From assembly GCA_016841045.1 (NCBI GenBank), contig JAENZX010000029.1, positions 1 through 46,088 of the forward strand: 46,088 nucleotides of DNA, read 5' to 3'. The position numbers and the translations under genes are program-made. A model generated the notes under the pieces. That model searched no databases, had not been told where the DNA came from, and saw nothing but the letters and a program-made list of their open reading frames with translations. The DNA is from Thermincola carboxydiphila (GTDB lineage Bacteria > Bacillota > Thermincolia > Thermincolales > UBA2595). This document shows, in pieces, positions 15,679 through 23,992 of this stretch (position 1 is its first letter; each line of letters begins with the position of its first letter).

Positions 15679-16359
15679 TCAATAAATTTTCGTTATAATG
15701 TTCGTTCTTTCAAGATATGCTTTGGTATTAGGTGCATGAACAGGCGAGGTACTGTCCTGCAATTGTGAATGCAAATAAGCTAAATCATCAAATGTATCCA
15801 CATCCCTCAGTGTCGGAAGCCTATAACAAGATAGTCCCAAAGCCTTGATACGCTTAAGAGTGTGGGCCAGCACTTTGCCAGTACCCCAGCTAATCCCTTC
15901 AAATAAAATAGGTTGAGGTTTTTTAAAACCTATCAGGTAATAACCTCCGTCATAAGCTGGTCCAATACAAAGTTCATGGTTGTCCAGGGATTTAACCGCG
16001 TGAACAATATAATCCTCACTCAAAGCCGGAATATCTGCACCAACGAGAATGACTTTGGTTTTTCCCAAATTCGAAATATATCTGGCCGCATTTAGCATTC
16101 TTTCCCCAAGATCGTTTCCTTCCTGTGGAAAAATACTTAGCTTAGGGGGTATCAGGTCACGAATAATATTCTCCGACTCAGTTGGAGTAAATGAAACAAA
16201 AAGACTGTAGCCCGACTTTTCAATAGATGCTACAATATCAAGGAAAAAGCATTTATACAACTCGGCACACTCTTCCGGCGTTAAGAAGCTGGCAAGCCTG
16301 GTTTTAACAAGCCCGGGAATAGGAGCCTTAGCGAAAATAACTATTGCTACGTTTTTCAT
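15679..16359 (-). CDS. TIGR04282-type glycosyltransferase (DUF2064)
   Basis: This 226-residue transferase has a nucleotide-sugar-type fold: N-terminal AIVIFAKAPIPGLVKTRLA (nucleotide binding), then ILVGADIPALS with the metal-binding Asp, and IGPAYDGGYYLIG. The family is annotated as rSAM/selenodomain-associated transferase 1, or arsenosugar biosynthesis glycosyltransferase. The start at 16359 has AGGAGG at 16364-16369. The much longer open frame upstream is a shadow of the divergent gene. It faces away from its usual partner at 16412, with only 52 bases between them holding both promoters. Confidence 0.9.
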   Translation of the reverse strand: MKNVAIVIFAKAPIPGLVKTRLASFLTPEECAELYKCFFLDIVASIEKSGYSLFVSFTPTESENIIRDLIPPKLSIFPQEGNDLGERMLNAARYISNLGKTKVILVGADIPALSEDYIVHAVKSLDNHELCIGPAYDGGYYLIGFKKPQPILFEGISWGTGKVLAHTLKRIKALGLSCYRLPTLRDVDTFDDLAYLHSQLQDSTSPVHAPNTKAYLERTNIITKIY

Positions 16360-16411
16360 CTTTTCCTCCTGGAATGTTTTACACATGTAATAAAATGCGG
16401 GGGTAGTTTTC

Positions 16412-17095
16412 ATGCAATTAAAAGTCAGCGTTGTAATACCGGTGCTCAATGAATCGAGCGGGATTCTCAAAACTCTTGAGAATCTCCTTGATATAGCGGA
16501 AATTAGTGAAATAATCGTGGTTGATGGTGGCAGTACTGATGATACAGTAGAAGTTGCATCCACATACGCCAAAGTCATTTCTGCCAAAAAAGGCAGGGCC
16601 CGCCAAATGAACGAGGGTGCCCATGCGGCAACAGGCCAAGTCATTCTGTTCCTCCACGCTGATTCAATTATATCACCTGATAGCATTAAGAAAATAGGCC
16701 AAGCCATAATTCGGGAGCAGGTGGTAGGGGGATGTCTAAAACTGGTATTTGATGACAGATCCCTGATTTTCAGATTGATTGCGTTGGGTTCCAATCTACG
16801 GGCCAAATTCCTAAAAATATTCTTTGGCGATCAGGGAATTTTCGTAAAGCGGGATGTCTTTATTTCAACTGGGGGATTTCCGGAACTGCCGATTATGGAA
16901 GAATGGGAGTTCTGCCGGCTGCTTAAATCACAGGGGAAGACCCTGCAGCTTAACTGCCCAATTATTACATCCAGCCGGCGATTTCACAAACATGGTATTT
17001 GGAAAACTCTTTTTTTGATGCATAAGCTAAAATTACTGTATATCCTGGGAGTTAGCCCAAACAAACTAAAGCAAATTTACCCTGATAATAACTAA
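16412..17095 (+). CDS. TIGR04283-type family 2 glycosyltransferase
   Basis: This 227-residue GT2-fold enzyme has an N-terminal VSVVIPVLNES, nucleotide-sugar motif IIVVDGGSTDDTV, an FLHADS motif (DxD equivalent) and FGDQGIFVKRDVF. The family (rSAM/selenodomain-associated transferase 2) is nearly always paired with TIGR04282 proteins. In cyanobacteria the pair is linked to arsenosugar synthesis; no ArsM-like methyltransferase is present here, so the product may differ. It is transcribed opposite to the rest of the cluster and has a terminator overlapping its stop. Confidence 0.92.
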   Translation: MQLKVSVVIPVLNESSGILKTLENLLDIAEISEIIVVDGGSTDDTVEVASTYAKVISAKKGRARQMNEGAHAATGQVILFLHADSIISPDSIKKIGQAIIREQVVGGCLKLVFDDRSLIFRLIALGSNLRAKFLKIFFGDQGIFVKRDVFISTGGFPELPIMEEWEFCRLLKSQGKTLQLNCPIITSSRRFHKHGIWKTLFLMHKLKLLYILGVSPNKLKQIYPDNN

Positions 17096-17121
17096 GGCGG
17101 CCTGAAAGCCGCCTTAATTGT
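17093..17121 (+). terminator. Terminator overlapping the glycosyltransferase stop codon
   Basis: TAAGGCGGC (17093-17101) pairs with GCCGCCTTA (17108-17116) and ATTGTTTG follows. The stop codon itself is part of the stem. Confidence 0.85.
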
Positions 17122-17289
17122 TTGTCAAACATAAAGTTGATCATGTTCTAATGCTCCTAACTATCTCCCGCTCCCAGCGGAAGGGCTAGTGTATTAATGT
17201 TTCATCCGTTCTCTACAAAATAATTAGTCACAAGGTAAATATTATTCAATACAAATATGTAAATTTGAGCCTTTTTCAACATCCCCCCT

Positions 17290-17343
17290 TAAAAAACAAA
17301 AACCATGAAAGCTGCCCATTTCTTCAGGCAAGACCTTCATGGT
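17290..17343 (-). terminator. Probable minus-strand terminator
   Basis: ACCATGAA (17302-17309) pairs with TTCATGGT (17336-17343). An inner TGCC/GGCA pair is present, and on the minus strand TTTTTGTTTTTT follows. It could end transcripts from the gene at 17655-17921. The rest of 17122-17654 is AT-rich, and I see no supported gene in it. Confidence 0.6.
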
Positions 17344-17654
17344 CAAATCCTAATTATTAAACTGTTTTTAGTAACGGGTCACATTAAATATTACAAAGCA
17401 TCTTCTTGATACCCAATTTCTGTTCTATATTTATTCTATAAAATTCTACAAATTCCTTCTTAATTGAAAAAAATATTTTAGAATTTTCTAAAATCATATT
17501 GTTTTTCACAGTCGTCTGCCCGTAGTTATAGCTTCGATTGTAAATTACTTTAGTATAAAAATTCAACTATGTGATTTTTTATACTCTAGTACTCTCCCTG
17601 AAAGAAGGAATAGTCAGTCAAACAAACTATCATTTGCAAAACCTTTTTATATAA

Positions 17655-17921
17655 TTATTCAGCTTTTTTCAGTAAATCCAAACTATTATCAAAACCCTTT
17701 AAAACACCTGTTACTCTAACTACATCGTACTTTAAACTGTCCATTTCAGCTTTTTGAACCTCTTTGTTTTCAACAAGGGTACTAAGCCAACGGTGACTCT
17801 CCTCAATTTTAGGCTTCAGATCGTGAAGCTCTTTAACCATCGGTTTTAGTTGCTTCAATTCTTTAATATCAGTCTCCAAATTATTAAGCTTAGCAAGCAT
17901 CTCTTTTAGAATATTTTCCAA
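17655..17921 (-). CDS. Small coiled-coil protein
   Basis: The 88 residues are almost entirely heptad-like (MENILKEMLAKLNNLETDIK, KELHDLKPKIEESHRWL and so on). They contain repeated LKP motifs and a charged C-terminus, and the product is probably an elongated cytoplasmic oligomer. Similar small coiled-coil proteins are common and uncharacterised in Clostridia. The start is TTG 17921 with AAAGGATG eight bases upstream. It has no close partner gene. Confidence 0.65.
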   Translation of the reverse strand: MENILKEMLAKLNNLETDIKELKQLKPMVKELHDLKPKIEESHRWLSTLVENKEVQKAEMDSLKYDVVRVTGVLKGFDNSLDLLKKAE

Positions 17922-18001
17922 TCTAATTCATCCTTTCCTCTATTATATTAATTATATTCCAGCAACTATTATTTTACAAGTTAACCTATTGGCAGATGGA
18001 A

Positions 18002-18052
18002 CATATTGCTGCTTTTTGCCGCCATTTTCACGCATCCTATTTTCCTTCTGGC
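18002..18052 (-). pseudogene. Fragment of an ICE helix-turn-helix gene (3' end)
   Basis: About 45 bases match the 3' end of the gene at 21911-22165 with a few gaps. Both include the stretch TTGCTGCTTTT, CCATTTTCACGC and CTATTTTCCTT, encoding the conserved tail ENGGKSSNLYF of that protein. The similarity then stops. It may be a leftover from a related element. Confidence 0.5.
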
Positions 18053-18325
18053 GTGGGGTTGCAGTGGTTGTAGCCAGTCTCCGGATACTTTTACGCTGAA
18101 AATGAAATTACCGGAAACCCCTGCTTAAAAACGGTGTCTATTTAACCAAAGGAAGCTATTAGTCAACTCCTAGCCGATATCGGTTGCCTCGCAGCTGCAA
18201 AAAAATTTCCTACCTGCTAGAAATACTTCAGGGAAGGAAACTTTTTACTGGTGTTGACCTGACCAATCCGGCCGGTGCGCCCTGGTTAGCCGAACTTCAT
18301 TGATTAGTACTGTCTAAGTCAATCA
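18053..18325. other. Decayed coding debris
   Basis: Short plus-strand pieces such as LFTGVDLTNPAGAPWLAELH (18237-18300) look protein-like but are broken by stops. A related motif (DLSNLDRFAHIAA) recurs at about 19760. I cannot name the parent gene. Confidence 0.35.
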
Positions 18326-18525
18326 TCAACCTTTCGCCAGCTTGTTCAATGCCTTATCGATTGTTTGTTCCGCAGCATTTTCCTGTTGGATTATTAATCA
18401 AATATTGTCCATTTTTCATTGCGCCAGTCAATTTTATAATATCTTTCATGTCTTTGGCACCTTTATAATTACGGCATCTACTATTTGCTCTTCTGTTACC
18501 TGATTACAGTAACAAATAAACTTCA
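18326..18525 (-). pseudogene. Frameshifted BFD-like [2Fe-2S]-binding protein
   Basis: Three successive minus-strand frames rebuild a small BFD-type domain: ICYCNQVTEEQIVDAVI, then KGAKDMKDIIKLTGAMKNGQ and NNPTGKCC, then AEQTIDKALNKLAKG. The CxC and CC cluster ligands are visible, but a ligand expected after GQ appears as Tyr. At least two frame changes make it non-functional. Intact relatives bind a [2Fe-2S] cluster and serve in electron or metal transfer. Confidence 0.7.
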
Positions 18526-18571
18526 GCAGGCTCTGATTTTTCCCTGAAAAAGCAATTTCAATAAATTAAAA

Positions 18572-19033
18572 TTAGATTTTTTCATTAAAAACATTTAATA
18601 ATTTTAGAACAAAGGATATTGTCAAACCAAATAGTACAGCGCCAATAAAGAAAAATAACGCTACCGCAGGGTTATTTCTAGATAGGACAGATATTCCAAT
18701 AATTTTTGTACCAACAACTCTGACTAAAAACCATATTCCTCCAGCAAAAACAACACCTTTTAAACAAAAAAATCTACTACTAGTATTTACTATAAGAAAC
18801 GCAAAAAGAATTCCCCAAAAGCTATCAATTATAAAATGACCAATGAGACTAACAATTGTGGCCAATGTGCCTTGATAATTGCTGTTAAAAAGAACTGAAC
18901 GGGAAACATCAACATACAGTGTATCTGTTAAAGAAAAATGTTTAGCAGTGTATGCATAAACGTTTTGTACCAACGCTCCAGTTAATCCGGCAATAATACC
19001 TTTAATCATTCCGTCGTCAACCATTTTGCCCAC
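18572..19033 (-). CDS. Four-helix membrane protein, YqhR-like
   Basis: The 153-residue hydrophobic protein has an N-terminal segment GMIKGIIAGLTGALVQNVYAY that parallels the one in the protein at 20237-20803 (VVLGVVAGLAGNVIKMAIDE). It also has three further helices. Related small membrane proteins occur in spore-forming Firmicutes. The role is unknown. Start is uncertain between GTG 19033, with AAAGG nearby, and ATG 19024. Confidence 0.65.
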   Translation of the reverse strand: MGKMVDDGMIKGIIAGLTGALVQNVYAYTAKHFSLTDTLYVDVSRSVLFNSNYQGTLATIVSLIGHFIIDSFWGILFAFLIVNTSSRFFCLKGVVFAGGIWFLVRVVGTKIIGISVLSRNNPAVALFFFIGAVLFGLTISFVLKLLNVFNEKI

Positions 19034-19097
19034 ACAACCTTTCGGGATAGTGTCAAACTTTTTCTGTAAAATCCCTGAAACTTTATGGGATTTTACG

Positions 19098-19661
19098 TTA
19101 ATCGTTATATTGATTTTTTTTATTAACTGCGCTATCCTTATGAAGTCTTTTTAACAATATAGGTTTATCAGACCTAAAAATATGGTTAAGTATTTGGTTT
19201 CTTACTTGTATTTTTTGAGTAAGTTTTAAGTAACCCCAAGTAGCTAAACAGTACCATGTTATATAAATGATAAAAGGTATTATAGTCCTGCCATAATTCC
19301 ACTTAAAAACACCTAAGTTTTGCAAAACATTAGAAAAAATCACACTATAAAAAGTACCAGTAATAGGCAAAAGATACTTCCAATTTTTATTTGCAGAAAG
19401 AATATAAAAATACATAATGTAATATGCAGTCCAAGCCAGTGGAGGAAAAAAAGGAAAGCCGTGAAATCCAAAAGGTTCAAAATTTATGAACCCGCCAACA
19501 TGCAATAATACTGTAAATATAGTAATAGCTACTATATCAAAACCGGCCCCAAAAAGCATACCATAAATTACCAATTTGCGGATTTCTTTTCTTGGTACTA
19601 ACATAAACATTAGTACTACCACTATACTAGTATAAATTGCATTTATGTATGGCAAAAACAT
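19098..19661 (-). CDS. CBO0543-family membrane protein
   Basis: This 187-residue protein has about five membrane helices and is rich in aromatic residues (FEPFGFHGFPFFPPLAWTAY, and later FIIYITWYCLATWGYLKL). It matches the pattern of CBO0543-type proteins of endospore-forming Firmicutes, whose function is not known. It lies 64 bases upstream of the preceding membrane-protein gene on the same strand and may share its transcript. Confidence 0.75.
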   Translation of the reverse strand: MFLPYINAIYTSIVVVLMFMLVPRKEIRKLVIYGMLFGAGFDIVAITIFTVLLHVGGFINFEPFGFHGFPFFPPLAWTAYYIMYFYILSANKNWKYLLPITGTFYSVIFSNVLQNLGVFKWNYGRTIIPFIIYITWYCLATWGYLKLTQKIQVRNQILNHIFRSDKPILLKRLHKDSAVNKKNQYND

Positions 19662-19746
19662 CGTTTATTTAGTCCTTTCCCTTAATGTCACTATTTTTTA
19701 ATATTGTAATTATATTCTTCCTTAATTCCTAATTTTTATAGCACTA

Positions 19747-19914
19747 AATTTTTTGCTATGTTTGACCTGTCGAATCTGGACCGGTTCGCCCATATTGCGG
19801 CCCGAACTAAAGGGGTTATCACAGCTAAGCCAATCATCGGCCTGTCATTATACCGGTCCGGATTGAGTCAGGAAACCGGGGCTGTCTCCAACGGGCAAAG
19901 CCTCAGAATCTAAT
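19747..19914 (+). pseudogene. Unidentified protein fragment
   Basis: A plus-strand frame without a good start encodes FDLSNLDRFAHIAARTKG and AKPIIGLSLYRSGLSQETG, then stops. It reads like real protein, but I do not recognise it. Its opening resembles the broken piece at about 18250. The surrounding 19662-20236 has no other gene apart from a terminator. Confidence 0.35.
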
Positions 19915-19975
19915 GGATTAGCCAAGAAAACATTTAAGTACATTTGCATCTATATCGTTTACATCGTATAGAAAA

Positions 19976-20003
19976 TAAAAGAGAGCAATTTACAGCTCTC
20001 TTA
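19976..20003 (-). terminator. Minus-strand terminator
   Basis: AGAGAGC (19980-19986) pairs with GCTCTCT (19995-20001) and the minus strand continues TTTTATTTTC. It lies about 235 bases beyond the membrane-protein gene at 20237-20803 and is the likely end of its transcript. Confidence 0.75.
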
Positions 20004-20236
20004 GTAATTAAGCAGATAACCTATAAAAATTATTATCTAAACGCTTTTAAAGACCTTATATACCGGCCAACTTCATAATCAAGCTTGTATAGCAGCAAAA
20101 AGTAAATCGGCACGCCATACGACCAGTTCCGTCAAAAAATGGATGGATGCAAAAAAATAAATATTTATCATGCTTTTATGCAAAGAGACTTAATTTTTCG
20201 GGATCCATTTTTCAACCATAGGCTATGTTAAAGGGC

Positions 20237-20803
20237 CTATTTTTTTTCACTCCTGCTATGCTTGGATTTTATAGGCATTATATTGCTTTTTGTTTGTTCT
20301 GTGGTCAGTTCCGAAGGCTCAAGGTAATTGTTTTGCGGTTTGGTATCCCACAACAATGGGTGTCCTAATTTTGCGGCTACAGCAGTTGTTACAAGTCCGT
20401 ATGCAGCATGACTTACCATGTATGACAGGTTACTTGCAGCATCCTTTGGTCTAACTTGATTTTGGGGCAGAGTTCCCATAACAAAAGTAATAAACGAACC
20501 CATCGTTATTCCTGAAGTAAGGCCTTTGATTGTAATATGGTCACGCCCGGTTTTTGACAGTAAATACACCATTGAAATACCGCCCAATATACCCATTCCA
20601 AAATCAAGTAACCCCCCGAGGATTTGTCCTTTTATGTTCGTCGCTTCACTTTTTTTTGACACCCACACTCCTGCGGCAGTTTCACGAAATGAACGTTGTG
20701 ATATCTTCTTTTTGATGGAAATTTCATCAATCGCCATTTTGATGACATTTCCGGCTAAACCAGCCACAACACCTAAAACAACTCTGTCTTTGATTTTGAA
20801 CAC
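20237..20803 (-). CDS. Membrane protein of spore-forming Firmicutes, YqhR-like
   Basis: This 188-residue protein has an N-terminal helix with LGVVAGLAGNVIKMAIDE, then a polar segment SQRSFRETAAGVWVSKKSEA, and two or three more helices (GMGILGGISMVYLLSK, GLTSGITMGSFITFVMG, HAAYGLVTTAVAAKLG). A basic tail ends the protein. The pattern is seen in uncharacterised proteins of Desulfotomaculum-type bacteria. The function is unknown. It stands alone in its transcript. Confidence 0.7.
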   Translation of the reverse strand: MFKIKDRVVLGVVAGLAGNVIKMAIDEISIKKKISQRSFRETAAGVWVSKKSEATNIKGQILGGLLDFGMGILGGISMVYLLSKTGRDHITIKGLTSGITMGSFITFVMGTLPQNQVRPKDAASNLSYMVSHAAYGLVTTAVAAKLGHPLLWDTKPQNNYLEPSELTTEQTKSNIMPIKSKHSRSEKK

Positions 20804-21096
20804 TTAAACCACTCCTAGTAAATATTTTCATTGTTATTATTGCTCTAACTGGACAGTTTTAGTGCTGGAAAATTTAGTGGAATGAGTTTATGTGACAAAC
20901 ATAATTTTTTTATGATAATATCAACATGCTCCTTTAACACAGCCTTTTGAAAAATACAGCTAAAAAATCAATATCTAGTCCTTCTTTATAGCCAGCAATA
21001 CTGGAAATTATAGCAATGTTCTTGATTCTCGGCTATTGAGAGTTATATAATCCTTACTTTTTGAACTGCATAATTAAATTTGATTTTCTCAAAAAT

Positions 21097-21273
21097 TTAC
21101 TTTTGTTTTTTATGGCGTTTTGACATTTCCTTGATATAATCAACAATTAAAACATCCAGTCTTTGGCTTATTTCAATCATTTTTGTGTCTATACATTTTT
21201 TGTCAATATATCTCTGATACAATTCCTGCCTCAAAGCTTCTATTATTATAATCATTTCTCTTGCATCAGTCAT
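21097..21273 (-). CDS. Spo0E-like aspartyl-phosphate phosphatase
   Basis: A 58-residue protein starts at ATG 21273 after AAGGAG. It has the Spo0E pattern: IEALRQELYQRYIDK, then MIEISQRLDVLIVDYIKE, with the SQxLD motif at residues 36-40 that carries the catalytic acidic residue in this family. Relatives remove phosphate from Spo0A~P and delay sporulation. The helical hairpin length and motif spacing fit. A divergent regulator gene starts 110 bases away. This gene supports a spore-forming host. Confidence 0.85.
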   Translation of the reverse strand: MTDAREMIIIIEALRQELYQRYIDKKCIDTKMIEISQRLDVLIVDYIKEMSKRHKKQK

Positions 21274-21383
21274 TTTACAGCTCCTTATTTTCCAAAAATA
21301 ATGTAATACTTTAGAACAATTTTAACAAAGCCCGCAGATATAATCAACTTATAAAATGTTCTACTTTAGAAAGTGATTGAGCA

Positions 21384-21635
21384 ATGAGAATATATTGGCA
21401 CGAAGGTTCAAAAAACATAATAGGCAAACGGCTTAAAAAGGCAAGACAAAAATCAAACCCTCCGTTAACCCAACAGGATTTATCAGCCAGGCTCGGGGTT
21501 ATGGGTTTCAACCTTGACAGAGTTTCCATCTCAAAAATTGAAGCTGGTGACAGATTTGTTGCTGATTATGAGGTCGTTGCTATTGCTAAAGCACTGAACG
21601 TTTCTTTAGAGTGGCTTTTAACTGGAAACAGATAA
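21384..21635 (+). CDS. XRE-family helix-turn-helix regulator
   Basis: This 83-residue DNA-binding protein has IIGKRLKKARQKSNPPLTQQ, then LSARLGV, VSISKIEAGDRFVADYEVVA and IAKALNVSLEWLLTG. This is a complete HTH_3 domain with no effector domain. It is divergent from the Spo0E-like gene and may regulate it or itself. The ribosome binding site is weak (GAAAGTGATTG). Single-domain XRE proteins are common at the edges of mobile elements. Confidence 0.85.
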   Translation: MRIYWHEGSKNIIGKRLKKARQKSNPPLTQQDLSARLGVMGFNLDRVSISKIEAGDRFVADYEVVAIAKALNVSLEWLLTGNR

Positions 21636-21910
21636 TTTTCAATTGCCATCACCTTTCATCTTTTTTATATTCGGTCATGAAAATAATACCGTCAAACAAG
21701 GTAAGCTTTGGAATTTCAAGCTTAATGTAAATGAATATCCACACTTCATGCTATTTAGCCAATAAGCCATTTTGTTTCTTTTCTGATGTTAGTTTATTAC
21801 TTAGAGTGGGGAGTTCACTGCATAGCTCATGATGAACTATACCATAGTTCATTAAATGAACAGACTGACTCCTTGGTTTAAAAGTAGATATTTTAGAGCT
21901 TCCCCATCTC

Positions 21911-22165
21911 TTATTTCAAAAAATAAAGATTGCTGCTTTTGCCTCCATTTTCACGCCATCTATTTTCCTTGCGAAGGTATCCAGTCTTTTCAAGGTCTGC
22001 AATGGCTCTTTTTACGGTGCTTCGTGACAGCTTCAGCTCTCCTGCAATGGTACCAATCGCAGGATAACATTTGCCGTCCTTGTCGGCCCGATCCTTCAGA
22101 TACATATACACGGCCACCGCCCGGTGCGGCAGCTCCGATGCATAAAGGGATGTAAAATAGCCCAT
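21911..22165 (-). CDS. Helix-turn-helix protein of the conjugative element
   Basis: The 84 residues form one winged-helix domain of the HTH_36 type: LPHRAVAVYMYLKDRADKDG, CYPAIGTIAGELKLSRSTVK, RAIADLEKTGYLRKENRW. Similar proteins follow the VirD4 gene in many clostridial conjugative elements and probably act in replication or control. AGGAGGTGTGAC precedes the ATG. It starts 12 bases after the VirD4 stop and ends the transfer operon. A broken relative of its 3' end is found at 18002. Confidence 0.85.
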   Translation of the reverse strand: MGYFTSLYASELPHRAVAVYMYLKDRADKDGKCYPAIGTIAGELKLSRSTVKRAIADLEKTGYLRKENRWRENGGKSSNLYFLK

Positions 22166-22176
22166 GTCACACCTCC

Positions 22177-23979
22177 TTACTCCACACGAACAGGCGCTTT
22201 TGCTCTGGGTATGGCTTCGGGTTCCACTACCGGTGTATACGCCATTCCGCCTTGAGCCGGTGGCGCGGCTGTTTCCATTTCCTCATCCACTTCTACACTG
22301 GCGACATGCCGCCTGATGATTTCCCGCTCCAGCTCCCTGCGATCAGCGTAAGCAACCTTGCGGGCGGACTTTTCCTCAATTTCATAGACCTTGTCAAACC
22401 TAATGCCCCATTCGAGGAACAGTTTGAGAGTGCTGCACATGGGATTGGTTCCGGTCTTGCTGACGATAAAATTCCCTTTGGGCAAGGTTTTTAGCTCATC
22501 CGGCGTCATTAAGGGACGCTGGATCATCTGTAGGGACTGGCTCGGATCATTTTTCCCACGGGTTATGGAACCGCTCATCACGGTCTTGTTGCCGAGAGCT
22601 TTGGAGAGGATGTCCGCAGACTCCGAGTTAGGGGCGAACCCGCCGAAAACTATGTCCTGGCAGTTGTCGATGATTATGGCAGAGCCTTCCCTGCCATAAT
22701 TTTTTTCTAATTGGGCGAAGCTCTGGATAATAGCAACGATGGAAACGCGGCGGGAGCGGGAGGCAGAGAACATCATCTCGGCGGATTCGATTTTGGGGAT
22801 GGTACCAATTTCATCCAGGTACAGCATAACCCGGTTTTTGAGCTTGCCTCCTTGCTCATCGGCCACGGAAAGTATCTCCCGATAGAGCTGCTGAACAATG
22901 AGAGAGATGAGAAAATATTTGGTGTTATCCTCTTCAGGCATGACTAAAAACACGGCAGACTTGGTGTTGCAGAATTTCTCCGCGTCAATAGCGGTATCAA
23001 AACAAAGGATTTGCTCCAACTCGGAATCCAGAAACGCGTTCAATCGGGAGAGGGCCGTGGACAGAACGCTCTGCATGGCCTGCTCCGCTGTATTCAGGGC
23101 CGCTCCCGCAAACCACCGGGCTTTGTGTTCCGGCGGGAGTTTCTCAATCAATATCTGGAATTGATTTTTGCCTTTGACACCGGAAGGTGCCAGCAAATCC
23201 TGAATCAGCTTGAACACGCTGATTATGTGACGCTTGGGGGGAGGGCAGTATTCCGCTATGAGCAGGATCACAGAGGTCAGGAGGCCCTCAGCGGCGTCAT
23301 AGAAAAAGGCGTTTTGACCGTAATTGCCCGCATCCAAACCGCCCGAATTCACAATTGTCTTGGCGGTGATCTTGGCGTACTTTTCCGCTCTGGCCTTAAA
23401 GGACAGGTTGTCCGGATCGTCAAGGTAGGCGTCCATGTATTTGTTTACCAGATGGAGCATGTTGTTGCCATCGCTCCTTGTCGGATTGCGCAGATCAATG
23501 ACCGACACATTATAGCCATAGTAATCTTTGGCGATGCTGCCGTAATTGCGATACAGGTCGCCCTTTGTATCTGTTGTCATGAATGACATGCCGGAGGCGC
23601 AGGCATATTCCAGATTAGGGTATAAAAAATTGGCCGTCTTGCCGACTCCGGCTGCACCTATCATAAGGCAGTGGATGTCGCCGGTATCCACCAGGGCGGT
23701 GACGGAGCCGCGGGATATTTTGCAGCCGACGACCAGTCCCTGGGCGGCTGGCAGGTTCTTTTTCCGCCGCCACAGTTCAGGCTCATAGGGCACATGGACA
23801 TAGGTTTTTTGAATTTCATGTTTGGTCGCAAACCTTGCGGTGCCATGCTGACCGTCCCCGACTGTCCGTGACTTGATGCCGTTTAAGGTATAGTAATGGG
23901 CCAGCAGGGACAGGAACCCAATGACGCCAAACATAGTCAGAGCCGCAGCAATTAAAGTAATTACTTGGGATGATTGCAT
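22177..23979 (-). CDS. VirD4/TraG-type coupling protein
   Basis: This 600-residue ATPase links the relaxosome to the mating channel. An N-terminal membrane helix is followed by a Walker A motif IGAAGVGKTANFLYP (near residue 110), a Walker B motif VMLYLDEIGTIP (near 390) and the conserved SRSRRVSIVAIIQSFAQLEK segment with its sensor Gln. GGAGGCGGG precedes the ATG. It lies directly downstream of the primase-like gene (13 bases). Only one predicted membrane helix is visible, as in Gram-positive elements. The length is normal. Confidence 0.93.
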   Translation of the reverse strand: MQSSQVITLIAAALTMFGVIGFLSLLAHYYTLNGIKSRTVGDGQHGTARFATKHEIQKTYVHVPYEPELWRRKKNLPAAQGLVVGCKISRGSVTALVDTGDIHCLMIGAAGVGKTANFLYPNLEYACASGMSFMTTDTKGDLYRNYGSIAKDYYGYNVSVIDLRNPTRSDGNNMLHLVNKYMDAYLDDPDNLSFKARAEKYAKITAKTIVNSGGLDAGNYGQNAFFYDAAEGLLTSVILLIAEYCPPPKRHIISVFKLIQDLLAPSGVKGKNQFQILIEKLPPEHKARWFAGAALNTAEQAMQSVLSTALSRLNAFLDSELEQILCFDTAIDAEKFCNTKSAVFLVMPEEDNTKYFLISLIVQQLYREILSVADEQGGKLKNRVMLYLDEIGTIPKIESAEMMFSASRSRRVSIVAIIQSFAQLEKNYGREGSAIIIDNCQDIVFGGFAPNSESADILSKALGNKTVMSGSITRGKNDPSQSLQMIQRPLMTPDELKTLPKGNFIVSKTGTNPMCSTLKLFLEWGIRFDKVYEIEEKSARKVAYADRRELEREIIRRHVASVEVDEEMETAAPPAQGGMAYTPVVEPEAIPRAKAPVRVE

Positions 23980-23992
23980 TAACCCGCCTCCT

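Noticed and set aside
16360-16806. N-terminal extension of the TIGR04282-type transferase
   Set aside because: The extension is antisense to the divergent glycosyltransferase gene, and a perfect AGGAGG site marks the start at 16359.
17384-17566. 60-codon ORF on the minus strand
   Set aside because: It starts with TTG without a ribosome binding site, is AT-rich and low in complexity, and has no recognised motif.
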